64,000 nt of DNA. Origin: Streptomyces sp. Tu6071 (lineage in GTDB: Bacteria; Actinomycetota; Actinomycetes; Streptomycetales; Streptomycetaceae). The notes beneath the pieces are model-generated. The model saw only the letters and a program-made list of their open reading frames with translations, had not been told where the DNA came from and did no database searches. Below, piece after piece: positions 9,351-17,237 of this stretch. How positions within the stretch are numbered: the stretch's first letter is position 1; each line of letters starts with the position of its first letter. The stretch is taken from the NCBI RefSeq assembly GCF_000213055.1, contig NZ_CM001165.1, positions 3,928,945 to 3,992,944 on the forward strand, read 5' to 3'. A program made the position numbers and the translations under genes.

Positions 9351-9352
9351 CA
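9309..9352. repeat. attL core (3' half of tRNA-Arg)
   Basis: 44 bp identical to 21289-21332. It runs from the anticodon loop (CTACGGATC) to two bases past the discriminator. Sequences diverge immediately outside on both sides, which defines the integration core. Confidence 0.93.
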
Positions 9353-9358
9353 CAGGTC

Positions 9359-9391
9359 AAAGCCCCTCCCGGTTCATCCGGGAGGGGCTTT
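9359..9391. terminator. bidirectional terminator after tRNA-Arg / int
   Basis: A perfect 14-bp stem (arms 9359-9372 and 9378-9391) with loop TTCAT and A/T ends on both sides. It sits between the rebuilt tRNA-Arg and the converging integrase gene and would serve both. Confidence 0.8.
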
Positions 9392-9425
9392 GTCGTGCCG
9401 TACAGCAACGAAGTACAGCAACCGC

Positions 9426-10652
9426 TCAGCCGTTACCGCCCATCGCGTCGGACAGCTTGCCGAGTGCAGCCCGCACGTCTTCGTCACTTGCCTCGGCGTA
9501 GACCTCCATCGTCATGGCGATCTGCGAGTGCCGAAGGATGCGCTGAGCGATCTTCGGGTGCACGCCGAGAACAACCAGCAGCGCCGCGACCGTGTGCCGC
9601 GTGTTTCGCAGCGGGATGACCCGGACGCCGGCGCGAAGGGCCCGCAGGGCGAACATGCGGGTGAGGTTGCCCGGCTCGATCGGGGTGCCGTATTTCGTGG
9701 TGAAGACGAGGCCGACTGTGTCCTGCCAGAGATCACCTGCGGCCTTCCGGTCTCCGAGCTGCTGAGCCCGACGCATCCTGAGCGCTTTCAGGCACAGCGC
9801 GGGCAGCGGCATGAAGTCGTCCGACTCCTCCGTCTTGGTCTGGCGGTGCAGGATCTGACGTTGGGCCCGCTGGATCTGGTGATCCACATAGATTTCACCC
9901 GCCTCGAAATCAACCGACTTCCAGGTCAGGCCCAGCACTTCCCCCCGGCGCAGGCCGAGGCAGAGCACGAGCACCCAGGCCGCGAACAGGTGATCTCCCC
10001 GAGTGGCACAGTCGGCCAAGAAGCGGCCCGCCTCGGTCACGGACCAAGGCTTGATCCTCTTGCGCCGGGGCTTGGGAACCTTGACCAGGGAGGCCACGTT
10101 CTTGTTGATCTCCTCCTCGGTCACCGCGTGGGTGAGGGCCGCTCGAAGGGCATCGCGGGCCGCCTGCACAACCCGCTTCGACGGATGAGCCTCGCAGCAA
10201 TCCCCCACGGCGCAGCATCGCTGAGCTGAGGGTTGACGCTTCGCATCCTTGCCCTGCGCGCAGCACTGGCAACTGCTGGCAAGCTTGTTGATCCACTCGC
10301 GAACGTCCCGGACCGTGAGCCTGTCGAGCCGCCTCTGCCCGAGGTACGGGTTGATGTATAGCCGCACCGAGCCCTCGTACGACACGTACGTCAACGGCGC
10401 CAGATTCGGCTTGACGATCTCGTCCAGCCAGTACGCGAGGAAGGCGGAGAGCGTACGGTGCCTCGTGGCCACGGGGCCTTTCTTCGCCTCCGCGTGCAGT
10501 TTGATCCACTTGTCGTGGACCTCTTCGCGGGTCTTGCCGTAGACGTACTTGCGGGCGCGTTTGCCGTCCGGTTTGGTGACCCAGACGTAGGCGGCGTGGC
10601 CGTTTCTGTACGGGTAGATGGAGCCTTCACCGTTGCCGCGCTTGCCGCTCAT
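9426..10652 (-). CDS. int: tyrosine site-specific integrase of the AICE
   Basis: This 408-aa tyrosine recombinase integrates and, with Xis, excises the element at tRNA-Arg. The N-terminus has an Arm-binding/SAM-like domain (about 1-160). It contains a cysteine-rich insertion (CQCCAQGK, then CCAVGDCC) that I recall from other actinomycete integrases. The catalytic domain shows LGLRRGEVLGL (Arg I), NTRHTVAAL (box II, where the usual leading His is Asn or Arg), LRHS and the nucleophile in MEVYAEA. The ATG at 10652 has GAGGAG 8 nt upstream and overlaps the Xis stop (ATGA). It is the last gene of the leftward operon. Confidence 0.93.
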   Translation of the reverse strand: MSGKRGNGEGSIYPYRNGHAAYVWVTKPDGKRARKYVYGKTREEVHDKWIKLHAEAKKGPVATRHRTLSAFLAYWLDEIVKPNLAPLTYVSYEGSVRLYINPYLGQRRLDRLTVRDVREWINKLASSCQCCAQGKDAKRQPSAQRCCAVGDCCEAHPSKRVVQAARDALRAALTHAVTEEEINKNVASLVKVPKPRRKRIKPWSVTEAGRFLADCATRGDHLFAAWVLVLCLGLRRGEVLGLTWKSVDFEAGEIYVDHQIQRAQRQILHRQTKTEESDDFMPLPALCLKALRMRRAQQLGDRKAAGDLWQDTVGLVFTTKYGTPIEPGNLTRMFALRALRAGVRVIPLRNTRHTVAALLVVLGVHPKIAQRILRHSQIAMTMEVYAEASDEDVRAALGKLSDAMGGNG

Positions 10653-10855
10653 GCGGACCACTCCTCGGCGGCCTCAGCGCAGCGGCTGACGTACTCGTCC
10701 ACCCAGGCCGGGAGGATGCGGCGGTTGCGCCCGACCTTCACTGAGCGGATCTCTCCGGTGAGCACGAGCGTCTTGGTCTTGGACAGGCCGAAGCCGAGCA
10801 TCTCGGCAACCTCGGCGGTGGTGTGCCACTTGCGCTGGATCACGACAGCGGTCAT
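10649..10855 (-). CDS. xis: excisionase / MerR-type helix-turn-helix protein
   Basis: This 68-aa DNA-binding protein resembles Xis of pSAM2-like elements. It has one winged helix-turn-helix (TTAEVAEMLGFGLSKTKTL) followed by RRILPAWVDEYV, the typical excisionase recognition and wing pattern. It should bend attachment-site DNA to direct the integrase toward excision. The start overlaps the rep stop and its stop overlaps the int start, both as ATGA, so rep, xis and int are translationally coupled. Confidence 0.88.
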   Translation of the reverse strand: MTAVVIQRKWHTTAEVAEMLGFGLSKTKTLVLTGEIRSVKVGRNRRILPAWVDEYVSRCAEAAEEWSA

Positions 10856-12246
10856 GCCATGTCCCCTTCCTCGTGGGCGAGTTGGGCGAGTTCTTCGCGG
10901 GCGGTTTCGCGGTTGGTGTGGATCTCGTGGGCGATGCGGGCGGCGAGCCAGGATTCGCCGGGGGTGTGGCCGTGGCCGGCGTAGGCCCAGTGGGCGAGGG
11001 TGAGGGTGGTGGCTTCGGCGTCGTCGGGGTCGGGCAGGCCGAGGGCTTCGCGTTGTTGGGCGGCGCGGTAGTCGGCGCGGGTCTGGCGCAGGGCGCCGAG
11101 GGTGGTGGAGTAGCGGCGAGACTTGGTGGAGAAGTGGCCCCGGAAGCCGAGCATGTGAGCCCAGTCGCGGAGCTTGAAGTCCGGGTAGAGCGGGTGCAGG
11201 TCGAGGCAGGCGGCGATGAGGCGGGCGGGGTGGTCGGGTACGCCGAGGAGGTCGAGGGCGTCCTTGCTGCCGATGCGGCGATCCACCGTGCCGGTCGTCT
11301 CGGCGGCTTTGGTGGCGTACTTCGCGACGTAGGAGGCGACGGCCTGTTCGGTGAGGTCTTCGCCGGCGCCGAAGGCGACGATGGGGCGCACGTCGAGCTG
11401 TGTGCCCCATCGCAGGGTGCGGGCGGGTTGGTCACCGGCGGCGGGGACGTCGACGGCGGCGCGGGTGGCGGCGGCCCGGAAGGCGTCTTCGAGGAGGTCG
11501 AGGGTGGCCCATGGCGGGGGCGGGGTGTCGGGGCCTTCGGGGCCGTCGAGGCGTACGACGGCGTGGAAGTGGATGGCGCCGCGTTTCTGGTACTCGGCGA
11601 CCTTCCCGTACGAGAAGCGGAGTTGTGATTTGAGGTCGGCTTGGGTGAGGCCGGCGCGCTTGGCGAGTTCGCGGGGCAGGTAGATCGTGAGGTAGCGCCA
11701 GAGCTGTCCGGCGTGGTTGTTCCACAGGACGGCGCCCGCGTAGTCGTAGGTGTCCGGGTCGAGCGGGGTGCCGAGTTCGGGGGCGTCGTCGGGGTGGGTG
11801 GTGCCGCAGCGGCAGCGGCCGGTGCGGGGGCGGTTGTGGACGGGGCCGAAGCTGGGGGCGGTGAGGGTGATGAAGGCGCGGGGGTGGTCGCGCACGGTGT
11901 GCGGGGTGCCCTTGTCAGGGTCGCCGGTGAGTCCGGCGCGGATCAGGTGGTAGGTGTCGGCGCTGTAAGTGCGGGCGCACGAGGGGCAGCGCGAGGCGCG
12001 GCGGTTGCCGCAGGCGACGCGGAGCACGGCGCCGGGCTCGTGGTCGGTGGTGTAGGCGTGGAGGACCTGGCGGGTGGCGGCGTCGAGGGTCTTGGTGCCG
12101 CCGGTGAGGCGGATCGGGTCGGCGCAGCCGCCGGTGCGGCGCGTCTGGTCCTGCCAGCGGTCGAAGCCGGGGGCCCCGGCCACCCTGCACACGTCGGTGA
12201 GGATGGCCGGGGTCAGGCCCGCCGCTGTGAGGGCGGGGTGGGTCAT
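10852..12246 (-). CDS. repSA: rolling-circle replication initiator (RepSA-like)
   Basis: A 464-aa Rep of the pSAM2 RepSA type that nicks the double-strand origin for rolling-circle replication of the excised element. Motif I is FITLTAPS, motif II is AIHFHAVV (the HxH metal site) and motif III is ASYVAKYATK (the catalytic Tyr). A CX2C zinc-type motif (CPSCARTY) precedes them. The N-terminus starts at an ATG overlapping the methyltransferase stop. The double-strand origin is not obvious; in pSAM2 relatives it lies close to rep. Confidence 0.88.
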   Translation of the reverse strand: MTHPALTAAGLTPAILTDVCRVAGAPGFDRWQDQTRRTGGCADPIRLTGGTKTLDAATRQVLHAYTTDHEPGAVLRVACGNRRASRCPSCARTYSADTYHLIRAGLTGDPDKGTPHTVRDHPRAFITLTAPSFGPVHNRPRTGRCRCGTTHPDDAPELGTPLDPDTYDYAGAVLWNNHAGQLWRYLTIYLPRELAKRAGLTQADLKSQLRFSYGKVAEYQKRGAIHFHAVVRLDGPEGPDTPPPPWATLDLLEDAFRAAATRAAVDVPAAGDQPARTLRWGTQLDVRPIVAFGAGEDLTEQAVASYVAKYATKAAETTGTVDRRIGSKDALDLLGVPDHPARLIAACLDLHPLYPDFKLRDWAHMLGFRGHFSTKSRRYSTTLGALRQTRADYRAAQQREALGLPDPDDAEATTLTLAHWAYAGHGHTPGESWLAARIAHEIHTNRETAREELAQLAHEEGDMA

Positions 12247-12935
12247 GCCAGGGCCTCCTGGCGGGCGGTGTGGAAGGCGTGGCCGATCCACTCGGTGTAG
12301 GCCGGAGGAATGGCTTCGGTCAGTTCCTCGCGCACGTCGGTCCAGGTGATGCCCATAGCCCTCTGCATCTCGGCCACGCTCGCCTTGCCGCCGCCGTTGC
12401 CGTACGGGGCGACGTAGGGGCCGGTGCGGTAGACGCCGTGGCGGTGGCCGCGCACATAGCCCCGGTGCGGACGGTGGGCGGGCCGGGCGGTGGCCCAGCG
12501 GCCCAACTCGAAGTTGCGGTGCCGCAGGACGCCCAGACCGAACATCTCCCCGCACAGCGACACGTCCTTGCGGATCGCGGCGCGGCCGTTGGGCTGCTCG
12601 ATCACGTACGGCACACCGGAGCGCTCCAACAGGGCCCGGACGGCGGGCACGAGGTCGGTGTGGGTGCCGCCCCAGCCCCGTGAGGCGTTGGTGCCCACGG
12701 TCAGCCCGCAGCCGGCCTGGCAGGGCGGGGAGGTGTGCACGAGGGCGTACCGCTCGATCTCGCCCGAGCCGATCAGTGCCGCGAGGTGGGACAGGGCGTC
12801 GGCGCGGTGGATCGGGAAGGGGTAGCGGGGGCGGTCCACGAGGTCCACGCCGATCACGTCGAATCCGGCGCGGGCGTAGCCGGTGGCGGCACCGCCGGCG
12901 CAGCAGAACAGGTCCAGGAGGAGAGGCCGGTTCAC
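12243..12935 (-). CDS. DNA (cytosine-5) methyltransferase-like protein, short phage/AICE type
   Basis: A 230-aa class I methyltransferase with the m5C order of motifs. Motif I is DLFCCAGGAATGYARAGF, motif IV is SPPCQAG with the catalytic Cys, the motif VI equivalent is VIEQPNG, motif VIII is LRHRNFELG, and the C-terminal AIPPAYTEWIG matches motif X. The family is usually longer; here the target-recognition domain is very small, as in many actinophage methylases. The GTG at 12935 overlaps the preceding stop and directly precedes the conserved block. It may protect the element from restriction, or mark DNA for the element's own enzyme at 19393. Substrate sequence is unknown. Confidence 0.83.
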   Translation of the reverse strand: MNRPLLLDLFCCAGGAATGYARAGFDVIGVDLVDRPRYPFPIHRADALSHLAALIGSGEIERYALVHTSPPCQAGCGLTVGTNASRGWGGTHTDLVPAVRALLERSGVPYVIEQPNGRAAIRKDVSLCGEMFGLGVLRHRNFELGRWATARPAHRPHRGYVRGHRHGVYRTGPYVAPYGNGGGKASVAEMQRAMGITWTDVREELTEAIPPAYTEWIGHAFHTARQEALA

Positions 12936-13117
12936 TTGCCCGCCCCCTCGTCCTTCGGGGTGTGGGCGTCGATCCACTCCTCGGCGCAGACCTTGTGGAC
13001 GGGCTTGCCCCGGTCGGAGCGCAGCGGGGTCGGCTTCGTGCAGATCACGCACGGCTTGTCGCCGTTGTGGTCGTAGTGCTCGGGCGAGCGCCAGTCAAGG
13101 AAGGCCATGCCGGTCAC
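12932..13117 (-). CDS. small zinc-finger-like AICE protein
   Basis: A 61-aa protein with CVICTKPTPLRSD, then HKVCAEEW, a Cys2-His-Cys arrangement suggestive of one zinc ion. It begins with a GTG overlapping the upstream stop and ends inside the methyltransferase start, so it is embedded in the coupled operon. I do not recognise a specific family. An ATG at 13108 is an alternative start. Confidence 0.65.
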   Translation of the reverse strand: MTGMAFLDWRSPEHYDHNGDKPCVICTKPTPLRSDRGKPVHKVCAEEWIDAHTPKDEGAGK

Positions 13118-13302
13118 CGCCCGGCCGTGACGGGGGCGGGGGCGGTGCGGGTCGTGATGCCGGTGCCGTGGCAGGCGGGGCAGACGGCGGGGAGGGTGTG
13201 CCGCTGGCCGGTGGGGGTGGTCCGGCCGGTGGTGATGTGGGCGACCGCGAAACCGTCGCAGGCGCCGCAGATGGGCGTGACGGGGTAGGGCTGGGGCATC
13301 AT
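13114..13302 (-). CDS. small CxxC zinc-ribbon AICE protein
   Basis: A 62-aa protein with two cysteine pairs (CGAC near residue 12 and CPACHGTG near 41). The second is a DnaJ-type CXXCXGXG half. It could bind one zinc ion and act in DNA or protein contacts. It overlaps the next gene by GTGA. No catalytic motif is visible. It resembles the 59-aa protein at 15180-15359 in layout. Confidence 0.62.
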   Translation of the reverse strand: MMPQPYPVTPICGACDGFAVAHITTGRTTPTGQRHTLPAVCPACHGTGITTRTAPAPVTAGR

Positions 13303-13389
13303 GGGGGCGTGCCTTTCTGATTCTTCGGATCGGGTGGGTACGCCCCGGAGCGGCGGAAGTTTGGCGACCGAGGCCGCTCCGGGGGTTGG

Positions 13390-13956
13390 TCAGTTGTGGG
13401 TGTTGCGCCTGCCGCGACGGCCCCTGCCCTTGTCCGCGTACATGGCGGCGTCGGCGAGGGTGAGCGCGGCGGACAGGTCCGGGACCGGCAGGTCGTAGCG
13501 GTGGCAGAAGCCCGCCGAGGCTCCGACCGGGAGCCGGGTGCCGTGGTGGGTGACGGGCTGGTTGAGGGCCCAGCCCAGGGCGCGGGGGCCGGGGGTGCGG
13601 GCGAGGTCGGGGACGGCGGCGGCGAACTCGTCCCCGCCGAGGCGGGCAGCGATCCCGTGGGGTCCGGCCCAGAGGGCAAGGCGCTGAGCGGTCGCGGTGA
13701 GCACCGCGTCACCGGCGTCGTGCCCGTACGTGTCGTTGACCGCCTTGAAGTCGTCCAGGTCCACCAGGAGCACGACGGCGTTCGGGGACTTGGCGAGGAG
13801 CCGGGACGCGCGGGCGGTGAAGGCGGCGCGGGTGGGCAGATCGGTGAGCGGGTCGCGGCGGGCGGTCGCGAGACGCCGGGTGAGGAACCCGGAGTGGGCG
13901 GACCAGCCGACGACCGGGACGACGGCCGCGAGGGCGGTGGCGTCCACCGGGCTCAC
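13390..13956 (-). CDS. GGDEF diguanylate cyclase carried by the AICE
   Basis: A 188-aa protein that is almost entirely one GGDEF domain. It should make cyclic di-GMP from two GTP. Visible are DPLTDLPTRAAF, LLVDLDDFKAVNDTYGHDAGD and an intact signature ARLGGDEFAAAV near residue 110. No RxxD inhibitory site precedes the signature. A short hydrophobic N-terminus (about residues 6-20) may tether it to the membrane. Streptomyces uses c-di-GMP with BldD to hold back sporulation, so the element could influence host development; that is inference. The start overlaps the upstream membrane gene (ATGA). Confidence 0.88.
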   Translation of the reverse strand: MSPVDATALAAVVPVVGWSAHSGFLTRRLATARRDPLTDLPTRAAFTARASRLLAKSPNAVVLLVDLDDFKAVNDTYGHDAGDAVLTATAQRLALWAGPHGIAARLGGDEFAAAVPDLARTPGPRALGWALNQPVTHHGTRLPVGASAGFCHRYDLPVPDLSAALTLADAAMYADKGRGRRGRRNTHN

Positions 13957-14249
13957 CGGGCCTTGCGCAGGTCGTTGAGGAGCAGGCGCAGGACGACGGC
14001 GACCACGGCGACGGACACGCCGGTGATGGCGACCGCGAGGAGCATGGACACCAGCACGGTCCCGACGACGAGGACGACGGCCGTCCCGCCGGCGGCGACC
14101 GTGATGACGGCGGTCGGGGTGAGCTGGACCGTGGGCCGAGAGACCGGCACGGGCGCCGGGGCCTGCATGGGGATCGGGACGGTGCCGTCCACGGGGGCGG
14201 TCGGGGTGGTCGGCGGGGTGTCGTGGGGCGGGTACTTCGGCGTGAACAC
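13953..14249 (-). CDS. Spd-like small membrane protein
   Basis: A 98-aa protein with a Pro/Thr-rich N-terminal half and a hydrophobic C-terminal half that can form two membrane helices (about 48-70 and 72-90), ending in LRKAR. Its position between the DUF2637 protein and rep matches the spread (spd) genes that assist movement of pSAM2-type elements along the mycelium. The stop overlaps the GGDEF gene, hinting at a functional link between membrane protein and cyclase. Confidence 0.7.
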   Translation of the reverse strand: MFTPKYPPHDTPPTTPTAPVDGTVPIPMQAPAPVPVSRPTVQLTPTAVITVAAGGTAVVLVVGTVLVSMLLAVAITGVSVAVVAVVLRLLLNDLRKAR

Positions 14250-14267
14250 GGTGGTGGTTCCTTCCGG

Positions 14268-14456
14268 TCAGGGCTTGCAGTGGTGGGTGCGGGCGGCGAG
14301 TTCGGCGGCGGAGCGGTCGCGGTAGTCGGCGGAGAAGCCGCAGCCGGGGGCGGTGCAGGCGGCGGTGTGGCGGGCGGTGCCGTGGCGGTCGTAGTAGGTG
14401 CCGACCTGCACGGGTCCGATCCGGATCGTGCGGCGGTAGCGGTTGGGCAGAGGCAC
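14268..14456 (-). CDS. mobile element transfer protein-like, small Cys/His protein
   Basis: A 62-aa basic protein (RIGPVQVGTYYDRHGTARH, then CTAPGCGF and HHC) with a possible Cys3His metal site. It resembles small 'mobile element transfer' proteins that I recall next to spd genes in Streptomyces AICEs. It lies in the leftward operon, 15 nt after the DUF2637 gene. No enzymatic motif is seen. Confidence 0.72.
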   Translation of the reverse strand: MPLPNRYRRTIRIGPVQVGTYYDRHGTARHTAACTAPGCGFSADYRDRSAAELAARTHHCKP

Positions 14457-14471
14457 GGCGTTTCCCTTCGG

Positions 14472-15173
14472 TCAGGTGGGCTGGAGTTCGGCGGTGACGG
14501 CGTTGGCGAGGGCTTCGGGCAGGCCGAGGCGGGCCCGGAGCGTGGCGGCGGGGATCGGTTCGCCGAAGGCGGCGCGGTGGGCGTCAGCGACCTTGCGCGC
14601 GTGATCGAGCAGCGCGGGCGGAACACCGGGGGCGGACGGCTTCGGGGCCGGTGGTTCAGGCTTCGGGGCGGGTGGCGGCTCGACAGTCGGTGCGGGTGCG
14701 GGGTCGGCGGCAGGGAGTGCGGCCGGGGCCGGTTCCTCCTCGCGGTCGATCTCGACCTCAGCCGAAGCCGGGACCGGGGCCGGGGGCGCCGGATCGGGGT
14801 CGGGTGCGGGGTTCGGGGTGGTGTGGTGGATGAGGAGGCTGCCGCCGAGGAAGGCCAGCGCGGGCCAGCCGGCGACGAGGATGCGCAGCCAGGCGGGAAC
14901 ATGCACGAGGTCAAGGAGACCGGCGGTGGCGACGTTGGCACCGAGGGAGGCGGTCAGGGCGATCCCGAACCACGTCCAGGCCGTACGGTCCCCGCGTGAG
15001 GTCCGCAGGCGGCGCCACGCGGCGACCAGGAGCAGGTCCACCGAGATCGGGTAGGCCCACGCCTTCCACCCGTCCTGCCCCGCCGCGTCCGCCACGTCGT
15101 GGATGTGAGCGAAGGACAGAGCACCGGCGATGACCGCTTGCACGAGCACCGCGTCAACTCGCATACGAGACAC
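14472..15173 (-). CDS. DUF2637 membrane protein (SpdB2-like)
   Basis: A 233-aa protein. Four hydrophobic helices occupy residues 1-115, with the DUF2637 pattern AGALSFAHIHDVA and AYPISVDLLLVAAWRR. A cytosolic Pro/Ala/Glu-rich linker (about 120-185) follows, then a small C-terminal helical domain. SpdB2-type proteins partner the TraB-type translocase in intramycelial spread. It sits 6 nt after the small zinc protein gene and downstream of tra, which fits that role. Confidence 0.8.
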   Translation of the reverse strand: MSRMRVDAVLVQAVIAGALSFAHIHDVADAAGQDGWKAWAYPISVDLLLVAAWRRLRTSRGDRTAWTWFGIALTASLGANVATAGLLDLVHVPAWLRILVAGWPALAFLGGSLLIHHTTPNPAPDPDPAPPAPVPASAEVEIDREEEPAPAALPAADPAPAPTVEPPPAPKPEPPAPKPSAPGVPPALLDHARKVADAHRAAFGEPIPAATLRARLGLPEALANAVTAELQPT

Positions 15174-15179
15174 GGTGGT

Positions 15180-15359
15180 TCACTCCTTCTCGGGAGTGGT
15201 CGGGGTGGCTTCGCCGCTGCCGAAGCAGGTGAGGCACATGCCGTCCTGCTTGCCGACCACGCGGCGCTTGCGACCGACCCGGACGGCGACCGCGACCACT
15301 CCGGAGCCCTGGCACGTCTCGCATGCGGCGGGTGCCGGCGGCGTCTTCTTCCTGGTCAT
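15180..15359 (-). CDS. 59-aa zinc-ribbon mini-protein of the transfer operon
   Basis: Starts at ATG 15359, 5 nt after the translocase stop. Contains CETCQGSG and CLTCFGSG, two DnaJ-like CXXCXGXG repeats separated by a basic strand (VRVGRKRRVVGKQ), so it should bind zinc. A role beside the DNA translocase is suggested only by position. Confidence 0.7.
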   Translation of the reverse strand: MTRKKTPPAPAACETCQGSGVVAVAVRVGRKRRVVGKQDGMCLTCFGSGEATPTTPEKE

Positions 15360-15364
15360 GGCGG

Positions 15365-16711
15365 TCACTCCGTCACCGGGCGGGGCCGCACGACCGGGGC
15401 CGGAACCGTGTCCGGGGTCGCGGGGGCGGGCGGGCGGAACGGGGCGAGCGCGGGCAGGCTGTCGGGGACGAGGTGGGCGAACTCCCGGCAGACGGCGACC
15501 ACTTCGGCCTGTGTCGTCTGCGTGGTGCGGATGCGGGACCAGCCCCCGGAGGAGTCGGCGGCGACCGCGAGGCCGGGCCGGTCCGGCGGGATCGACGTGG
15601 CGACCGGTACGGCGTCCGGGGCAACGTCCCCCAGTCCCATCTCGGCGGTCTGCTTGTCGTTGACGCGGTGCACGACCCGCCCGGTGAGCTGCGCGCGGAG
15701 CATCGTGGCGCCCTTGCCCAGCTCGGAGCCGAAGCGCTGCCCGCACACCTCCAGGTAGATCCCGACCGCACGGGCCATCTGCGCCAGCCGGATCAATGAC
15801 GTGACCAGCCGCTCCCGCCGTTCCTCGTCCTTGCGCGAGGCGGTGAGGAAGAGTTCCGCCACCTCGTCCACGAGGACCACCAGCGGCACCGGCCGCAACT
15901 TCGCGGGCAGCTCCCACATGTCCGAGGCGCCGTGCGAGGCGATCAGGTCGAACCGCGCCTCCATCTCCGCCACGAGCACCGACAGGAGCCGGTCCGCGTC
16001 GTCCGGGGTGGTCGCCAGGGCGGACAGGCGCGGGGCGTACGCGGACTGCTCGACGCCGTGCTTGCAGTCGATCCCGACCACGGCGACCGACAGCGGCGCG
16101 AGGCCCTTGACCAGGTTGCGCTGGTACATCGACTTGCCCGACTGGTTCGCCCCCAGCGTCAGCGAGTGCGGCACCTGCCGGAAGTCCCGTACGAACGCCG
16201 TACCGTCCTCCCGCAGCGCCACCGGGACGACCAGGCCCTTGCCCTTGGGCGAGCGGCGCGGCATCCGTACCCGACGCAGTACGTCGTAGCCGGTCATCCG
16301 CAATTCCACGAACCCCGGCTTCGTCGGGACCACCGTCACCGAGTGGACACCCCAGGCGTGCCGAAGGCGTTCCGAGGCAGCGGCCACGTCGGCAGGCTCC
16401 AGACCGGCCGGGAGCCGCAACGACACCCGCAAACCCGTGGACGTACCGCGCAAGCGACGCACCTTCGGCGGAACCGGCTGCACCTCACGGTGAGCGACGT
16501 TGCGGACCATGAAAGCCCGCAACCGCGACGGCTGAACCGTCAGGTCACACACGTCCATCACAGACGAGTACGTGAACGTGAACCGGGCCGAGGCGAGCGG
16601 GAGGCCCACCGTGGACCAGTACAGGCGAGGCGCACGGTACTTCGCGACTCCGAGCCCGCCGGCGGCCGACAAGGCCCCCGAGGCTTCGAGCCACAGCGAC
16701 AGATCCGGCAT
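15365..16711 (-). CDS. tra: FtsK/SpoIIIE-type conjugal DNA translocase (Tra)
   Basis: A 448-aa ATPase expected to move double-stranded element DNA between hyphae, as TraB/TraSA proteins do. Walker A is GANQSGKS (about residue 190) and Walker B is VPLVVLVDEVAEL (about 290), followed by GIYLEVCGQRFGSELGKG, a typical FtsK segment. The N-terminal 60 residues are weakly hydrophobic and may contact the membrane. The C-terminus is Pro/Ala-rich; TraB relatives carry a winged helix there for recognising transfer repeats, which I cannot confirm here. It lies 3 nt after the small regulatory protein gene. Confidence 0.88.
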   Translation of the reverse strand: MPDLSLWLEASGALSAAGGLGVAKYRAPRLYWSTVGLPLASARFTFTYSSVMDVCDLTVQPSRLRAFMVRNVAHREVQPVPPKVRRLRGTSTGLRVSLRLPAGLEPADVAAASERLRHAWGVHSVTVVPTKPGFVELRMTGYDVLRRVRMPRRSPKGKGLVVPVALREDGTAFVRDFRQVPHSLTLGANQSGKSMYQRNLVKGLAPLSVAVVGIDCKHGVEQSAYAPRLSALATTPDDADRLLSVLVAEMEARFDLIASHGASDMWELPAKLRPVPLVVLVDEVAELFLTASRKDEERRERLVTSLIRLAQMARAVGIYLEVCGQRFGSELGKGATMLRAQLTGRVVHRVNDKQTAEMGLGDVAPDAVPVATSIPPDRPGLAVAADSSGGWSRIRTTQTTQAEVVAVCREFAHLVPDSLPALAPFRPPAPATPDTVPAPVVRPRPVTE

Positions 16712-16714
16712 GAC

Positions 16715-17050
16715 TCACGCACCCGCCAGGCTGGTCACCGCGACCGCGCGGAACGAGATCCCGTGCCGCTTCTGGCCGTTGAACTCGTTCTCCCAGTCCC
16801 GCGCCTTGAGCCCCGTCACCGACACCGGCGAACCCGGCGCGAGGTCCGACGAGACACCCGTCTCCGGCACGGTCACCTGGTAGAGGTTCCCCTCCCCGTC
16901 GTCCGAGATCAGCAGCCCCACCGTGGAGAGCCCGGCACCGGTCTCCCGGTCCACCGCCCGCTCCCCGGTCTGCTTGTTCACGAGCTTCGGCACCGGCGCG
17001 GTCGCCACGAACACAATCGCGGTCGAAAGGTCGATCTTGAAGACGGCCAT
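16715..17050 (-). CDS. conserved AICE regulatory-type protein, first gene of the transfer operon
   Basis: A 111-aa protein (MAVFKIDLSTAIVFVATAP, then VDRETGAGLSTVGLL) of a family found just upstream of tra in many Streptomyces AICEs and often annotated as a regulatory protein. The predicted fold is mostly beta. It is the promoter-proximal gene of the leftward operon, and its start is about 35-45 bp from the cluster of TCTAGA boxes. Function is not established. Confidence 0.7.
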   Translation of the reverse strand: MAVFKIDLSTAIVFVATAPVPKLVNKQTGERAVDRETGAGLSTVGLLISDDGEGNLYQVTVPETGVSSDLAPGSPVSVTGLKARDWENEFNGQKRHGISFRAVAVTSLAGA

Positions 17051-17086
17051 AGCTCATCCCTTGTTCGAGGAGGCTGCCGTTCGCAA

Positions 17087-17220
17087 CCTCTCTAGACATC
17101 TCTAGTGAAAAGCAGATCTCTAGAGACGTCAAGAGGGATGTATAGAGACGTTCGATTGGTCGAAGATCGGCAAGGCGCGCGAGATGCGGTGACGGACCTT
17201 TGCCCTAGGCTGTCTAGAGA
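17087..17220. promoter_or_regulatory. divergent control region with repeated TCTAGA operator candidates
   Basis: The 187-bp space between the leftward operon and the GntR gene carries four TCTAG-containing sites: CTCTCTAGA (about 17088), ATCTCTAG (about 17099), ATCTCTAGAGA (about 17116) and GTCTAGAGA (17212). A related TATAGAGACG lies at 17141. The last TCTAGA overlaps the region just upstream of the GntR ribosome site. Such a spread suits a GntR repressor that controls both promoters. Binding is inferred. Confidence 0.6.
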
Positions 17221-17237
17221 AGAGAGGAGGGCTACCC

